In this document: one piece after another, positions 39,538 through 47,581 of the stretch
Numbering within the stretch: the stretch's first letter is position 1
Layout of the letters: every line of letters begins with the position of its first letter
NCBI GenBank assembly: GCA_030652035.1
Contig: JAUSBJ010000048.1
Coordinates: 1 to 64,000, forward strand
DNA: 64,000 nucleotides
Source: Sulfurimicrobium sp.
GTDB lineage: Bacteria > Pseudomonadota > Gammaproteobacteria > Burkholderiales > Sulfuricellaceae
Reading direction: 5' to 3'
Notes under the pieces: generated by a model
The model's input: only the letters and a program-made list of their open reading frames with translations
What the model was told of the DNA's origin: nothing
Databases searched by the model: none
Position numbers and translations under genes: made by a program

Positions 39538-41696
39538 GATACGGCTCTCCCCTCCTCGCCCGCAAAGAATCTGTAATGCTCCATCGCTTCAAGAATGCCG
39601 GCAGCGTGAGACTTTTCCGAAAAGTAGATCTTCTCGGTATTGGCCAATTCGGACAACTCGGCAAGATGCCGGTTATCCACGACGGTTCCCAAAGTATTGC
39701 CACGCAACATGTCCGCATCGGCACCAGTAACACCGGCGACCAGTGTGTTTTCCAGCGGGAAATCCAATTGGCCAGCGCACCAGCGCAGGGCGAGCCCCTT
39801 GGAAGCCCTGATGGGAAGCACGTCAAGGAATTGTCCGAATGAAAATACGGCATTCACCGCTTGTTCGTTGCGTAACAATGTCTGTCGAATTTCCTGTACG
39901 TCTGCCACCAGTGGGTCGATGTAATAGCTGATCTTGAATGCGCTTTGATATTTTTTCTCTTGCATCACCAGCCCCGGGATGTTCTTGAGGATGTCGCGCA
40001 CTGCCTGAGGGTTCCACAAGTGGTTGATATGACGCTCCCAAACGGTGTCGCGGGTCAGATTCGGCGCATAGTGGATTTCGGTGCCCTGGCTGGAAATCAA
40101 TACGTCCGGATAGGGAATGTTGTATTGGCGCAGCGTGGTCAGAGCATCGTCAAGACGGCGGCCTGTCGCGATGCCGAAGATAATCGACTTGCGGTGTGCC
40201 TGCATGCTTTGCAGAAACGCAGTCAACGATTCACGCTCGCCGATCAGGTTCAGATCGATGCTGGTGAAAATGGCCCGGTCGCGGAACACTCGTGGCCGCC
40301 TGCTCAGGTTCATTCTGGATATTGGTTCCGTCTTTTCCACCAGGGGGCGGATGATCGACAGATATTTTTCCACGTGCGCCTGCCACGAATAGTGACGCTG
40401 CACGCCTTGAACGCCATTCCTGGACAAAAGAATCCATTCCTTTTTGTCTGTCAGGGTCTGATGAATCTTTTCAGCCATGGCTTTCTTGTCGAGCGGATTG
40501 ATCAGATGGCCGTTCTGGCAATTCCTGATGATCTCGATCGGGCCGCCATCCTCTGTCGCCACAATCGGCAAGCCACAGGCGGCCGCTTCAATCAGTGTCA
40601 GGCCGAATGGCTCGGTTAACGCCGGATTGACGAACACGCCACGGGAAGCCGACGCCAGTCGATATAAAATCGCCACATCATCCGGCTTATGATGCTTCGG
40701 ATAGGCAACTTTCCCATACAGGTCATACTTGTCGATGGCCAGCAATATCTCGTTCAGGACTGTTCTCGAAACGCTCTCCATGTCCTGAATGTCGTCGCGG
40801 TTGCCTGCTACGATCACCAGATTGGCGGCTTCTTGCAACAGAGGGGATTCGCCATATGCCTCGATCAATGAAACGATGTTCTTTTTGGGGTCGGGGCGCG
40901 ATAACGCCAGGATGATCTGCTTTTTGGGTTGCACCAAAAAACGCTTTAGCTCTTTCGCGATATCGCTGTCTTTTTCATTTCCCCGTGGCGGAAAGAATTT
41001 CTCCATATCCGTGCCGGGCGGGACCACCCGCATGCGTTCGGGCTGGTAGAAATCGTAAAGACCATATTGATCCTCGATCTCCTGTTGCGTACTGGTGATG
41101 ACACGCTCGGCGACCCCCAGTGTCGTTTCTTCAGCTTCAATACGGCGAGAGATATGGTAGGCCGTCTCGATCTCACTCCGCTTGATGCCGCTGGCCAGCA
41201 GTTGCTTGCGCTTGGTGCGTCCCAGTGAATGGCCGGTGTGCACCAGCGGAACGCCCAGTTGGTGCGAAAGCCGCGCCCCCACATAGCCAGCATCCGCGTA
41301 ATGGCTGTGAATGACATCGGGCATGCGTTCCTGGCTTTTGAGATATGCCAGGGCATTGTCGGAGAAGCTCTCCAGCGAGTCCCACAACATTTCCTTGCGC
41401 AGATACATTGGCTCACCGCACTCGATGCGCGCGATACCCGCCTTTTCCGACAGGGCCTCGAATGGCTCCGCATAATCGGGGTCGACCTGGTCGTCGATGA
41501 TGCGCCTTGTCAGCAAAACCACTTTCTCGACATCCGCGCGCTCACCCAGCGCTCGTGCGAGTTCCACGACGTACTTGCTTTGGCCGCCTGTATCGGCATC
41601 GCGGCCCAATTCAAGGTCATGTCCACGGATCAATCCGTGAACACTGATCAAAATAATATACAAAGGCTTTTTAGATTGTGAGGGCTGGTTCTTCAT
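39534..41696 (-). CDS. sps: sucrose-phosphate synthase with degenerate C-terminal HAD domain
   Basis: This 720-aa enzyme makes sucrose 6F-phosphate from UDP-glucose and fructose 6-phosphate. Residues 1-460 are a GT4 glycosyltransferase with HGLIRGHDLELGRDADTGGQ, VIHSHYADAGYVGARL, VHTGHSLGRTKR and the C-terminal EPFGLTLIEAAACGLPIVAT. From ~470 a HAD-like (SPP-like) domain follows, but its first motif reads SIDLNLIGE, with Asn instead of the second Asp, so it is probably not an active phosphatase; similar two-domain synthases occur in cyanobacteria and methylotrophs. It heads the sps-spp-ams operon. Sucrose in such bacteria is mainly an osmolyte and carbon store; that role is inferred. GalU in this window supplies UDP-glucose. 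Confidence 0.93.
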   Translation of the reverse strand: MKNQPSQSKKPLYIILISVHGLIRGHDLELGRDADTGGQSKYVVELARALGERADVEKVVLLTRRIIDDQVDPDYAEPFEALSEKAGIARIECGEPMYLRKEMLWDSLESFSDNALAYLKSQERMPDVIHSHYADAGYVGARLSHQLGVPLVHTGHSLGRTKRKQLLASGIKRSEIETAYHISRRIEAEETTLGVAERVITSTQQEIEDQYGLYDFYQPERMRVVPPGTDMEKFFPPRGNEKDSDIAKELKRFLVQPKKQIILALSRPDPKKNIVSLIEAYGESPLLQEAANLVIVAGNRDDIQDMESVSRTVLNEILLAIDKYDLYGKVAYPKHHKPDDVAILYRLASASRGVFVNPALTEPFGLTLIEAAACGLPIVATEDGGPIEIIRNCQNGHLINPLDKKAMAEKIHQTLTDKKEWILLSRNGVQGVQRHYSWQAHVEKYLSIIRPLVEKTEPISRMNLSRRPRVFRDRAIFTSIDLNLIGERESLTAFLQSMQAHRKSIIFGIATGRRLDDALTTLRQYNIPYPDVLISSQGTEIHYAPNLTRDTVWERHINHLWNPQAVRDILKNIPGLVMQEKKYQSAFKISYYIDPLVADVQEIRQTLLRNEQAVNAVFSFGQFLDVLPIRASKGLALRWCAGQLDFPLENTLVAGVTGADADMLRGNTLGTVVDNRHLAELSELANTEKIYFSEKSHAAGILEAMEHYRFFAGEEGRAVS

Positions 41697-42104
41697 AATA
41701 TTCCACGCCTGGAAGATGGTTAGTGGAAACCCGCTTGTTTACATGGGGTTTTGTATCGGATTGAAGCTCAGAAGCTTGAGTTTACCCTAGATGTTTGATG
41801 AATTGGGATGCGCGAAAAAACGGGATTCCAGAAAAAATCCACTGATTTCAACTCTATAATAATTCAGTATCCAAATGTTTATATTGATTTTTTACGCAAT
41901 GGATCCAAACTGACAGACTTTTGAAGTCATTCTACCCTAGTGCATTAAAATAAACTCATAACACTATGTATTAACAATAAATATACTGTTTTCATAGTTT
42001 GATAATGGATTTTTGGGGTTTCGGATTGTTTTTTTGAGCAAGAGACTGACGAGTAGCCCCACATAATCGATCAATTTCTACGTACTTGACCCACGATTCG
42101 CCGG
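41697..42104. other. AT-rich gene-free leader region upstream of sps
   Basis: These 408 bases lie between speD (its stop at 42105) and sps (its start at 41696), both on the minus strand, and hold no convincing gene. Composition is clearly more AT-rich than the flanks. TACCCTAG occurs twice in the same orientation, at 41783-41790 and 41933-41940, exactly 150 bases apart. Presumably it carries the sps promoter and the end of the speD transcript; no clear terminator or sigma site was identified. Confidence 0.4.
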
Positions 42105-42470
42105 TCAGTTTCTCTCAACCCGGTATAGGCGTTTTTCAGCAGGATTGAAGGGGCTGACCAGTGCATCGAACAGATGTATGGCTTTGTTGCGGTTATTGCT
42201 GTGCATGTTGCATACAAATACATCCAGCGTGACGTAATTTTTTTCCGGCCAAGTGTGTATGGAAATATGCGATTCGGCCAGCACCACCACTCCGGTGACG
42301 CCGCCCTTCTCGCCAAACTGGTGGAAGCACTCCCCTACTGCAATCAGGCCAGCTTCCTCCACCTTTCTGAGGCAATGGTCTCGCAGCGTTTCAATTTCGC
42401 ATAACAGGCCTTCTGCATTGTCACAGCCATGCAGGTTGCCCATCAAATGCAAGCCATCAAATCCACTCAT
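42105..42470 (-). CDS. speD: S-adenosylmethionine decarboxylase proenzyme (class 1B)
   Basis: SpeD makes decarboxylated SAM, the aminopropyl donor for polyamine synthesis. This 121-aa proenzyme is the short bacterial type; self-cleavage occurs at the serine in LAESHISIHTWPE to make the pyruvoyl cofactor, and the catalytic Cys lies in DVFVCNMHS. The start MSGFDGLHLMGNLHGC fits the family; a longer frame upstream is the shadow of the divergent SPFH gene. Its start is only 66 bases from the SPFH start, so the two share a promoter region. The aminopropyl acceptor enzyme is likely the spermidine synthase-like protein at 46.1-47.6 kb, in the same module. Confidence 0.95.
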   Translation of the reverse strand: MSGFDGLHLMGNLHGCDNAEGLLCEIETLRDHCLRKVEEAGLIAVGECFHQFGEKGGVTGVVVLAESHISIHTWPEKNYVTLDVFVCNMHSNNRNKAIHLFDALVSPFNPAEKRLYRVERN

Positions 42471-42536
42471 GATGGTTGGATAATATACCTGTTTTATGGG
42501 TAGAATGGGGCCAAAATCACAATGGAGGAGCACAGC

Positions 42537-43538
42537 ATGGGCCTGTTCGATTTCGTCGCCAAGCAGTTTATTGATGTCATCCACTGGACCGAACCGGAAG
42601 ATGGCATCCTGGCTTACCGCTTCCCCATGTCCGGCATGGAAATCCAGAACGGCGCCTCGCTTACGGTACGCGAATCCCAGCTTGCCCTGTTCGTTGATGA
42701 AGGCAAGGTTGCGGATCTGTTTGAGCCCGGCCGCCACACGCTCACCACGCAGACTCTGCCGGTCCTGACTTACCTGAAGAACTGGGACAAGCTGTTCGAG
42801 TCCCCCTTCAAGTCAGATGTCTATTTCTTCAGCACCCGCCTGCAACTGGATCGCAAATGGGGCACCCCCAATCCCATCACCATACGCGACAAGGAATTCG
42901 GCATCGTCCGGCTGCGCGCTTTCGGCATCTATTCCTACCGCGTGACCGACCCGAAAAAGTTCTACACCGAGGTCAGCGGCACGCGCGAAACCTATACCGT
43001 GGACGATCTCGACGGCCAGTTGCGCAACACCCTGATCGGCTCCATGACCGACCTGTTCGGCGAATCCGGCGTGCCCTTCCTCGATATGGCGGCGAATCAG
43101 GATGAGTTCGGCACCCGCCTGAAGGAAAAAATGCTGCCGGTGTTTGAGCGCTACGGCCTGGCACTGGACAACCTGGTGGTGCAGAACGTCTCCCTGCCGG
43201 AAGAATTGCAGAAAGTGCTGGATCAGCGCATCGGCATGAACATGGTGGGCGACCTCGGCAAATACACCCAGTACCAGACGGCCAATGCCATTCCCGTTGC
43301 CGCTGCCAACGAAGGCGGCGTAGCGGGCGCCGGCGTCGGCCTGGGTGCCGGCATTGCCATGGGTCAGGCCATGGCTGCCGGCATGACGCAGGCTGCACAA
43401 CCTGCTGCTCCGACCGCACAGACGCCGGAGGATATCCCCGCCCTGCTGGAAAAACTCCACGGGCTGGTAAGCAAGGGCATCCTCAGCCAGGAAGAGTTCG
43501 AGGCCAAGAAGGCCGAACTGCTCAAGAAGCTGGTTTGA
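42537..43538 (+). CDS. SPFH/virion-core-type protein with SHOCT tail
   Basis: This 333-aa protein starts at MGLFDFVAKQFIDVI, with GGAGGAG upstream deciding it over an ATG five codons earlier. Residues 1-240 form an SPFH (band 7) domain of the virion core/YdjI group (WTEPEDGILAYRFPMSGMEI, FGESGVPFLDMAANQDEFG). A glycine-alanine linker (~260-295, GAGVGLGAGIAMGQAMAAG) follows, then a C-terminal SHOCT motif (LEKLHGLVSKGILSQEEFEA). There is no clear transmembrane helix; SPFH proteins form oligomeric membrane scaffolds. It heads the SPFH-DUF4178-45aa-DUF350-speE-like-FAD set. Function is unknown; a scaffold role is inferred. Confidence 0.88.
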   Translation: MGLFDFVAKQFIDVIHWTEPEDGILAYRFPMSGMEIQNGASLTVRESQLALFVDEGKVADLFEPGRHTLTTQTLPVLTYLKNWDKLFESPFKSDVYFFSTRLQLDRKWGTPNPITIRDKEFGIVRLRAFGIYSYRVTDPKKFYTEVSGTRETYTVDDLDGQLRNTLIGSMTDLFGESGVPFLDMAANQDEFGTRLKEKMLPVFERYGLALDNLVVQNVSLPEELQKVLDQRIGMNMVGDLGKYTQYQTANAIPVAAANEGGVAGAGVGLGAGIAMGQAMAAGMTQAAQPAAPTAQTPEDIPALLEKLHGLVSKGILSQEEFEAKKAELLKKLV

Positions 43539-43543
43539 AACCC

Positions 43544-43610
43544 AGCCACAGAGAGCACAGAGATTAAAACCACGCGAATTTTCTCTGTGGACTCTGTGCT
43601 CTCTGTGGCT
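43544..43610. repeat. perfect 19-bp inverted repeat between SPFH and DUF4178 genes
   Basis: AGCCACAGAGAGCACAGAG (43544-43562) is the exact inverse complement of 43592-43610, with a 29-base loop. The intervening part repeats the same CTCTGTG theme. It lies wholly in the 86-base gap between two co-oriented genes. RNA from it would form a very stable hairpin that could trim or attenuate the transcript. CACAGAG-type elements like this are common dispersed repeats in environmental proteobacteria, so it may simply be mobile debris. Confidence 0.75.
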
Positions 43611-43624
43611 AAAAATAATTAGCC

Positions 43625-45541
43625 ATGAAAACCGCCAACTGCCCCTCCTGCGGCGCTCCAGTCGAATTCCGTTCCACCGCCTCGATTCTGGCGGTGTGCG
43701 GCTATTGCAAAAGCACCCTGATCCGCCACGACCTGGAGCTGGAAAACCTGGGCCGGATGGCGGATCTGATGGAAGATGCTTCCCCGCTCCAGCTGGGTGC
43801 CGAAGGCCGCTTCCGGAACAGCCACTTTGCACTGATCGGCCGCATCCAGCTGCGCTACCCGCAGGGGGTGTGGAACGAGTGGCACCTGCTGTTCGACAAC
43901 CAGGAAAGCGGCTGGCTGTCGGAAGCCAACAGTAATTATGTCCTGACCTTCCCCTCCCCCGCGCCGAAAAACATTCCTGCTTTCGACGAGATCGAGGTCG
44001 GGCGCTCACTGCAATTGCACGGCCAGGCTTTCCAGGTCGTCAACAAGGAAACCTCCACCTGCATCGCCGGCGAAGGCGAATTGCCGTTCAAGGTCGGCGC
44101 GGGTTATGAAGCGCCCGTCATCGATCTATCAAACGAGCAGAATTTCGCTACCCTCGATTACAGCGAAACGCCGCCCTTGCTGTTCATCGGCGAACAGGTG
44201 GAACTCGGGGTACTCGGCATGACCGGCCTGCGCGAGCGCGAGGCTACGGCAGGCAAGGCACAAGTCAAATCCTTCAACTGCCCCAGTTGCGCCGCCCCGC
44301 TGCAAATCCGCGCCACAGGCACGGAAAGCGTCGCCTGCGGAAATTGCGGATCCGTGGTGGATGCGGCCAATGAAAACCACCAGATCCTGTCGCGCTTTCG
44401 CATCCAGAACACGCACACGCCGAAGCTTCCTCTCGGTGGCCAGGGACATCTGCGCGGCGCGGATTATGACGTAGTGGGCTACCTGCGCCGTCAGGTGACG
44501 GTGGATAATGTCGATTACCCCTGGAGCGAATATCTGCTCTACAGCGAGAAGGAAGGCTTCCGCTGGTTGTCCGAATACAACGGGCACTGGAATTTCATCA
44601 AGGTCACCACGCGCACGCCCATCGTATCGCCCGGCCTGACAAAACCCAAAGCCGTTTTTCTGGGTACGGCATATCAGCATTTCCAGACCGCGACGGCCAG
44701 GATCACTTACGTGCTGGGCGAGTTCACCTGGCGGGTGTCGGTTGGCGAGGAGGCCGAAGTATCGGATTATGTCGCCCCGCCGCTGATGCTGAGCGCTGAA
44801 AGAACCGGAAACGAGATCACATGGTCCGTGGCCGAATATATCGAGCCTGAAGAAGTCGCCGCCGCTTTCAAACTGGAGCAAGCCCTGCAAAGGCCGATCG
44901 GCATCGCGCCCAACCAGCCTTCACCCCACCAGGGCAAGGTTTGGCCTTACTGGAAAGCTTTTGCGGCCTTTACCCTGAGTGCGCTGCTGATCCAGACCGT
45001 ATTCATGATCACCTCGCAGAACAAGACGGTGTACCAGAACAGCCTCGAATTCGAGCGCAATGGCGCGGCGAGTACGCTCACCACCACCGAGATATTTCCC
45101 GTCAGCGGCACAGGCAATCTGGTGGTGCGCAACCAGACCAGCCTGAACAATGACTGGCTCTATCTGGACATGGAGCTGATCGAGCGCAGTAGCGGCCGCA
45201 GTTATGCCTTCGGACGTGACATCAGTTACTACTACGGCAGGGATGGCGGAGAATCCTGGTCCGAAGGCAATTCTCGTGACGAAGTCGTACTCTCCGAGGT
45301 GCCGCCAGGAGAATATTTCCTGCAAATCCATGCGGAAACACCGACAGGCGGCGGGGCGAAAATTTCAGACCGGCTGGTGGTGGTGCGGGATGTGCCGCAA
45401 TGGAGCAATTTCTTCATCACCCTGCTGGGGCTGGCCATTTTACCGCTGCTGAAGTGGTGGCGCAGTCATTCCTTCGAAAGCCGGCGCTGGGCGGAAAGCG
45501 ATTACGCATCTTCATCCGACGATGATTCAGATGATGACTGA
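43625..45541 (+). CDS. DUF4178 protein with double zinc ribbon
   Basis: This 638-aa protein contains two zinc ribbons, CPSCGAP...CGYCKS (~residues 6-29) and CPSCAAP...CGNCGS (~219-243), each followed by a DUF4178 domain (DEIEVGRSLQLHGQAFQV-type and GGQGHLRGADYDVVGYLRR). Two transmembrane helices follow (~441-463, WKAFAAFTLSALLIQTVFMI; ~595-615, FFITLLGLAILPLLKWW) with a ~130-residue soluble part between them, then an acidic Ser/Asp tail. So the DUF4178 modules are probably cytoplasmic and the loop periplasmic. DUF4178 commonly co-occurs with SPFH, DUF350 and polyamine enzymes. Molecular function is not known. Confidence 0.85.
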   Translation: MKTANCPSCGAPVEFRSTASILAVCGYCKSTLIRHDLELENLGRMADLMEDASPLQLGAEGRFRNSHFALIGRIQLRYPQGVWNEWHLLFDNQESGWLSEANSNYVLTFPSPAPKNIPAFDEIEVGRSLQLHGQAFQVVNKETSTCIAGEGELPFKVGAGYEAPVIDLSNEQNFATLDYSETPPLLFIGEQVELGVLGMTGLREREATAGKAQVKSFNCPSCAAPLQIRATGTESVACGNCGSVVDAANENHQILSRFRIQNTHTPKLPLGGQGHLRGADYDVVGYLRRQVTVDNVDYPWSEYLLYSEKEGFRWLSEYNGHWNFIKVTTRTPIVSPGLTKPKAVFLGTAYQHFQTATARITYVLGEFTWRVSVGEEAEVSDYVAPPLMLSAERTGNEITWSVAEYIEPEEVAAAFKLEQALQRPIGIAPNQPSPHQGKVWPYWKAFAAFTLSALLIQTVFMITSQNKTVYQNSLEFERNGAASTLTTTEIFPVSGTGNLVVRNQTSLNNDWLYLDMELIERSSGRSYAFGRDISYYYGRDGGESWSEGNSRDEVVLSEVPPGEYFLQIHAETPTGGGAKISDRLVVVRDVPQWSNFFITLLGLAILPLLKWWRSHSFESRRWAESDYASSSDDDSDDD

Positions 45542-45550
45542 GAGAAATTT

Positions 45551-45642
45551 AACCCCCCTCAATCCCCCCTTGTCAGGGGGGAAGCTGTGCCTGCCTCTAC
45601 TTTCAAAACCTCCCCTGATAAGGGGAGGATGGGAGGGGTTTT
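45551..45642. repeat. C/G-run inverted repeat element
   Basis: CCCCCCTTGTCAGGGGGG-type hairpin at 45565-45582 is followed by CCTCCCCTGATAAGGGGAGG at 45609-45628, and the outer flanks AACCCCCCTC (45551) and GAGGGGTTTT (45633-45642) are inverted to each other. The whole forms a nested stem between the DUF4178 gene and the 45-aa gene. CCCCTTxTCAGGGG elements of this kind are widespread intergenic repeats in environmental proteobacteria, so it may be a dispersed element with transcript-stabilising effect. Confidence 0.6.
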
Positions 45643-45670
45643 CTGACCTTGAATGGATGAGGCCAAACTA

Positions 45671-45808
45671 ATGTTCAAATCTTATGTCGCAGCAGGTATT
45701 TTTGCACTCAGCCTGTTCAGCTATGCCCAGTACCATGGCTGGAGCGTGTGGAGCGTCAGCGAAAGCAAACCCCAGCCGGGCGTGGCACGCAGCGCCTATC
45801 ACAAGTAA
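45671..45808 (+). CDS. 45-aa membrane peptide of the SPFH/DUF350 module
   Basis: This short gene encodes MFKSYVAAGIFALSLFSYAQ followed by a polar tail ending in YHK, with one hydrophobic N-terminal segment (~4-19) that is a signal anchor or signal peptide. GAGG lies nine bases upstream of the ATG, and the stop is 17 bases before the next gene's start, whose AAGGAG sits in the gap. The compact spacing and the ribosome site support coding, though statistics on 45 codons are weak. It may be a small subunit of the membrane complex. I recognise no named family. Confidence 0.6.
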   Translation: MFKSYVAAGIFALSLFSYAQYHGWSVWSVSESKPQPGVARSAYHK

Positions 45809-45825
45809 TTCACAAGGAGTCACAC

Positions 45826-46041
45826 ATGGAAATCTTCAACACCTCATATCTGATCAACTCGCTGGTGTACTCGCTCCTCGGCGTGATTGTGTTCTGGCTG
45901 AGCTTCATCGTCATCGACAAGTTCACCCCCTACAATCTGTGGAAGGAAATCGTCGAGGAAAAGAACATGTCGCTGGCCATCGTGGTTGCCTCCATGTGCC
46001 TGGGAATCGCACTGATTGTCGCTTCGGCGATACATGGCTGA
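45826..46041 (+). CDS. DUF350 small membrane protein
   Basis: This 71-aa protein has two transmembrane helices (~8-28, INSLVYSLLGVIVFWLSFIVID; ~48-68, MSLAIVVASMCLGIALIVASA), one half of the usual four-helix DUF350 repeat. The start ATG at 45826 has a strong AAGGAG upstream; the open frame further upstream is the shadow of the 45-aa gene. DUF350 proteins are often coded with SPFH, glutathionylspermidine-synthetase-like or polyamine genes, as here. Biochemical role is unknown. The next gene starts 33 bases later. Confidence 0.85.
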   Translation: MEIFNTSYLINSLVYSLLGVIVFWLSFIVIDKFTPYNLWKEIVEEKNMSLAIVVASMCLGIALIVASAIHG

Positions 46042-46074
46042 GATATATTGCACCTCTGACAGGGTGAAGCATTC

Positions 46075-47574
46075 ATGAGCATCGCCCTGCTGATTTCCGT
46101 CTTTGTCGTCGCATCCTGCGGGCTGGCCTATGAACTGGTGGCCGGCGCGCTGTCGAGCTACCTTCTGGGCGATTCCGTCACCCAGTTTTCCACCATCATC
46201 GGCACCTATCTCTTTGCCATGGGAATCGGCTCCTACCTCTCCCGCTTTGTCGTCAAGGGGCTGGTCGCGCGCTTTATCCAGGTGGAGTTGCTGGTGGGGC
46301 TGGTGGGTGGCTTCTCCGCCGTTCTGCTGTTCATGGTTTTTGCCTGGGCCGGCGGACCTTTCAAACTGGTGCTGTATGGCCTGGTGCTCTTGACCGGCAC
46401 GCTGGTGGGGCTGGAAATCCCGCTGGTGATGCGCATTCTCAGGCAGCACTACGGTCTCAAGGATCTGGTGTCCCAGGTGCTCACATTCGATTACCTTGGC
46501 GCGCTGGCTGTTTCTCTGGCCTTCCCCCTGCTGCTGGCACCGCATCTGGGCCTGATCCGCACCAGCCTGCTGTTCGGGCTGATGAACGCACTGGTGGCGG
46601 CATGGGCGATCTGGCTGTTTCGTGCCCAACTGGCCGGGCTGAAATCCCTGGCTGCGCAGTGCTTCCTGGTGACCGCCCTGCTGTTCAGCGGCATGCTGGG
46701 CGCCGAGCGCCTGACCAGCCTGGCGGAAGAAAATCTCTACGCCGACGAAATCATCTACACCGAAACCACGCCCTACCAGCGCATCGTCCTGACCCGCTGG
46801 AAAGACGACATTCGCCTGTTCCTCAACGGCAACCTGCAATTCTCCTCGCGCGACGAATACCGCTACCACGAAGCGCTGGTCCACCCTGCCCTGCAGGCCA
46901 TCAAGCAGCCACGACGGGTATTGGTGCTGGGCGGCGGTGACGGCCTGGCGGTGCGCGAAATTCTGAAATATCCGGAGATTGAAAGCATTACCCTGGTGGA
47001 TCTCGACCCCAACATGACAGCCCTGTTCCAGCGCCTGCCCATGCTGCGCGCACTGAATCAGGATGCGCTGCTTTCCTCCAAAGTCAGCATCGTCAATGCC
47101 GATGGTTTTCAGTGGCTGGATCAGAGCGATGATTTCTACGACTTCATCGTGGTGGATTTTCCCGATCCCACCAATTTCATGCTGGGCAAGCTCTACACCA
47201 ATACCTTTTACCGACTATTGGAAAAGCACCTGTCGCAGCACGGCCTGGCGGTGATCCAGGCGACTTCGCCACTGTATGCACGCAAATCATTCTGGTGCAT
47301 CAACCAGACGCTACAGAGTGTGGGCCTCAAGACAGCGCCCTACCATGCGCTGGTGCCCTCCTTTGGAGAGTGGGGTTATATCATCGCCGGCCATCGGCCC
47401 TACACCCCGCCCGAAAACTACAATTCCGATTTGCGCTTCGTCAATGCCAGCCTGAACCCGGTGCTGTTCCAGTTCCCGCCCGACATGGAACCGGTTGAAA
47501 CAGATATTAACCGGCTCAACAATCAGGTGCTGGTGCACTACTACGAGTCCGAATGGAAACACCAGGCACCGTGA
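46075..47574 (+). CDS. membrane-anchored spermidine synthase-like aminopropyltransferase
   Basis: This 499-aa protein joins an N-terminal membrane domain of about seven helices (~1-215, beginning SIALLISVFVVASCGLAYELV) to a C-terminal spermidine synthase fold. The latter shows YQRIVLTRWKDDIRLFLNG, the dcSAM-binding VLVLGGGDGLAVREIL, VDLDP, and VVDFPDPTNF, which keeps the catalytic Asp pair of the family (usual DSTDP). Thus an aminopropyltransferase activity is plausible, with dcSAM supplied by the adjacent speD. The acceptor cannot be predicted. It lies 33 bases past DUF350 and 7 bases before the FAD enzyme. Confidence 0.87.
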   Translation: MSIALLISVFVVASCGLAYELVAGALSSYLLGDSVTQFSTIIGTYLFAMGIGSYLSRFVVKGLVARFIQVELLVGLVGGFSAVLLFMVFAWAGGPFKLVLYGLVLLTGTLVGLEIPLVMRILRQHYGLKDLVSQVLTFDYLGALAVSLAFPLLLAPHLGLIRTSLLFGLMNALVAAWAIWLFRAQLAGLKSLAAQCFLVTALLFSGMLGAERLTSLAEENLYADEIIYTETTPYQRIVLTRWKDDIRLFLNGNLQFSSRDEYRYHEALVHPALQAIKQPRRVLVLGGGDGLAVREILKYPEIESITLVDLDPNMTALFQRLPMLRALNQDALLSSKVSIVNADGFQWLDQSDDFYDFIVVDFPDPTNFMLGKLYTNTFYRLLEKHLSQHGLAVIQATSPLYARKSFWCINQTLQSVGLKTAPYHALVPSFGEWGYIIAGHRPYTPPENYNSDLRFVNASLNPVLFQFPPDMEPVETDINRLNNQVLVHYYESEWKHQAP

Positions 47575-47581
47575 AAAATAA

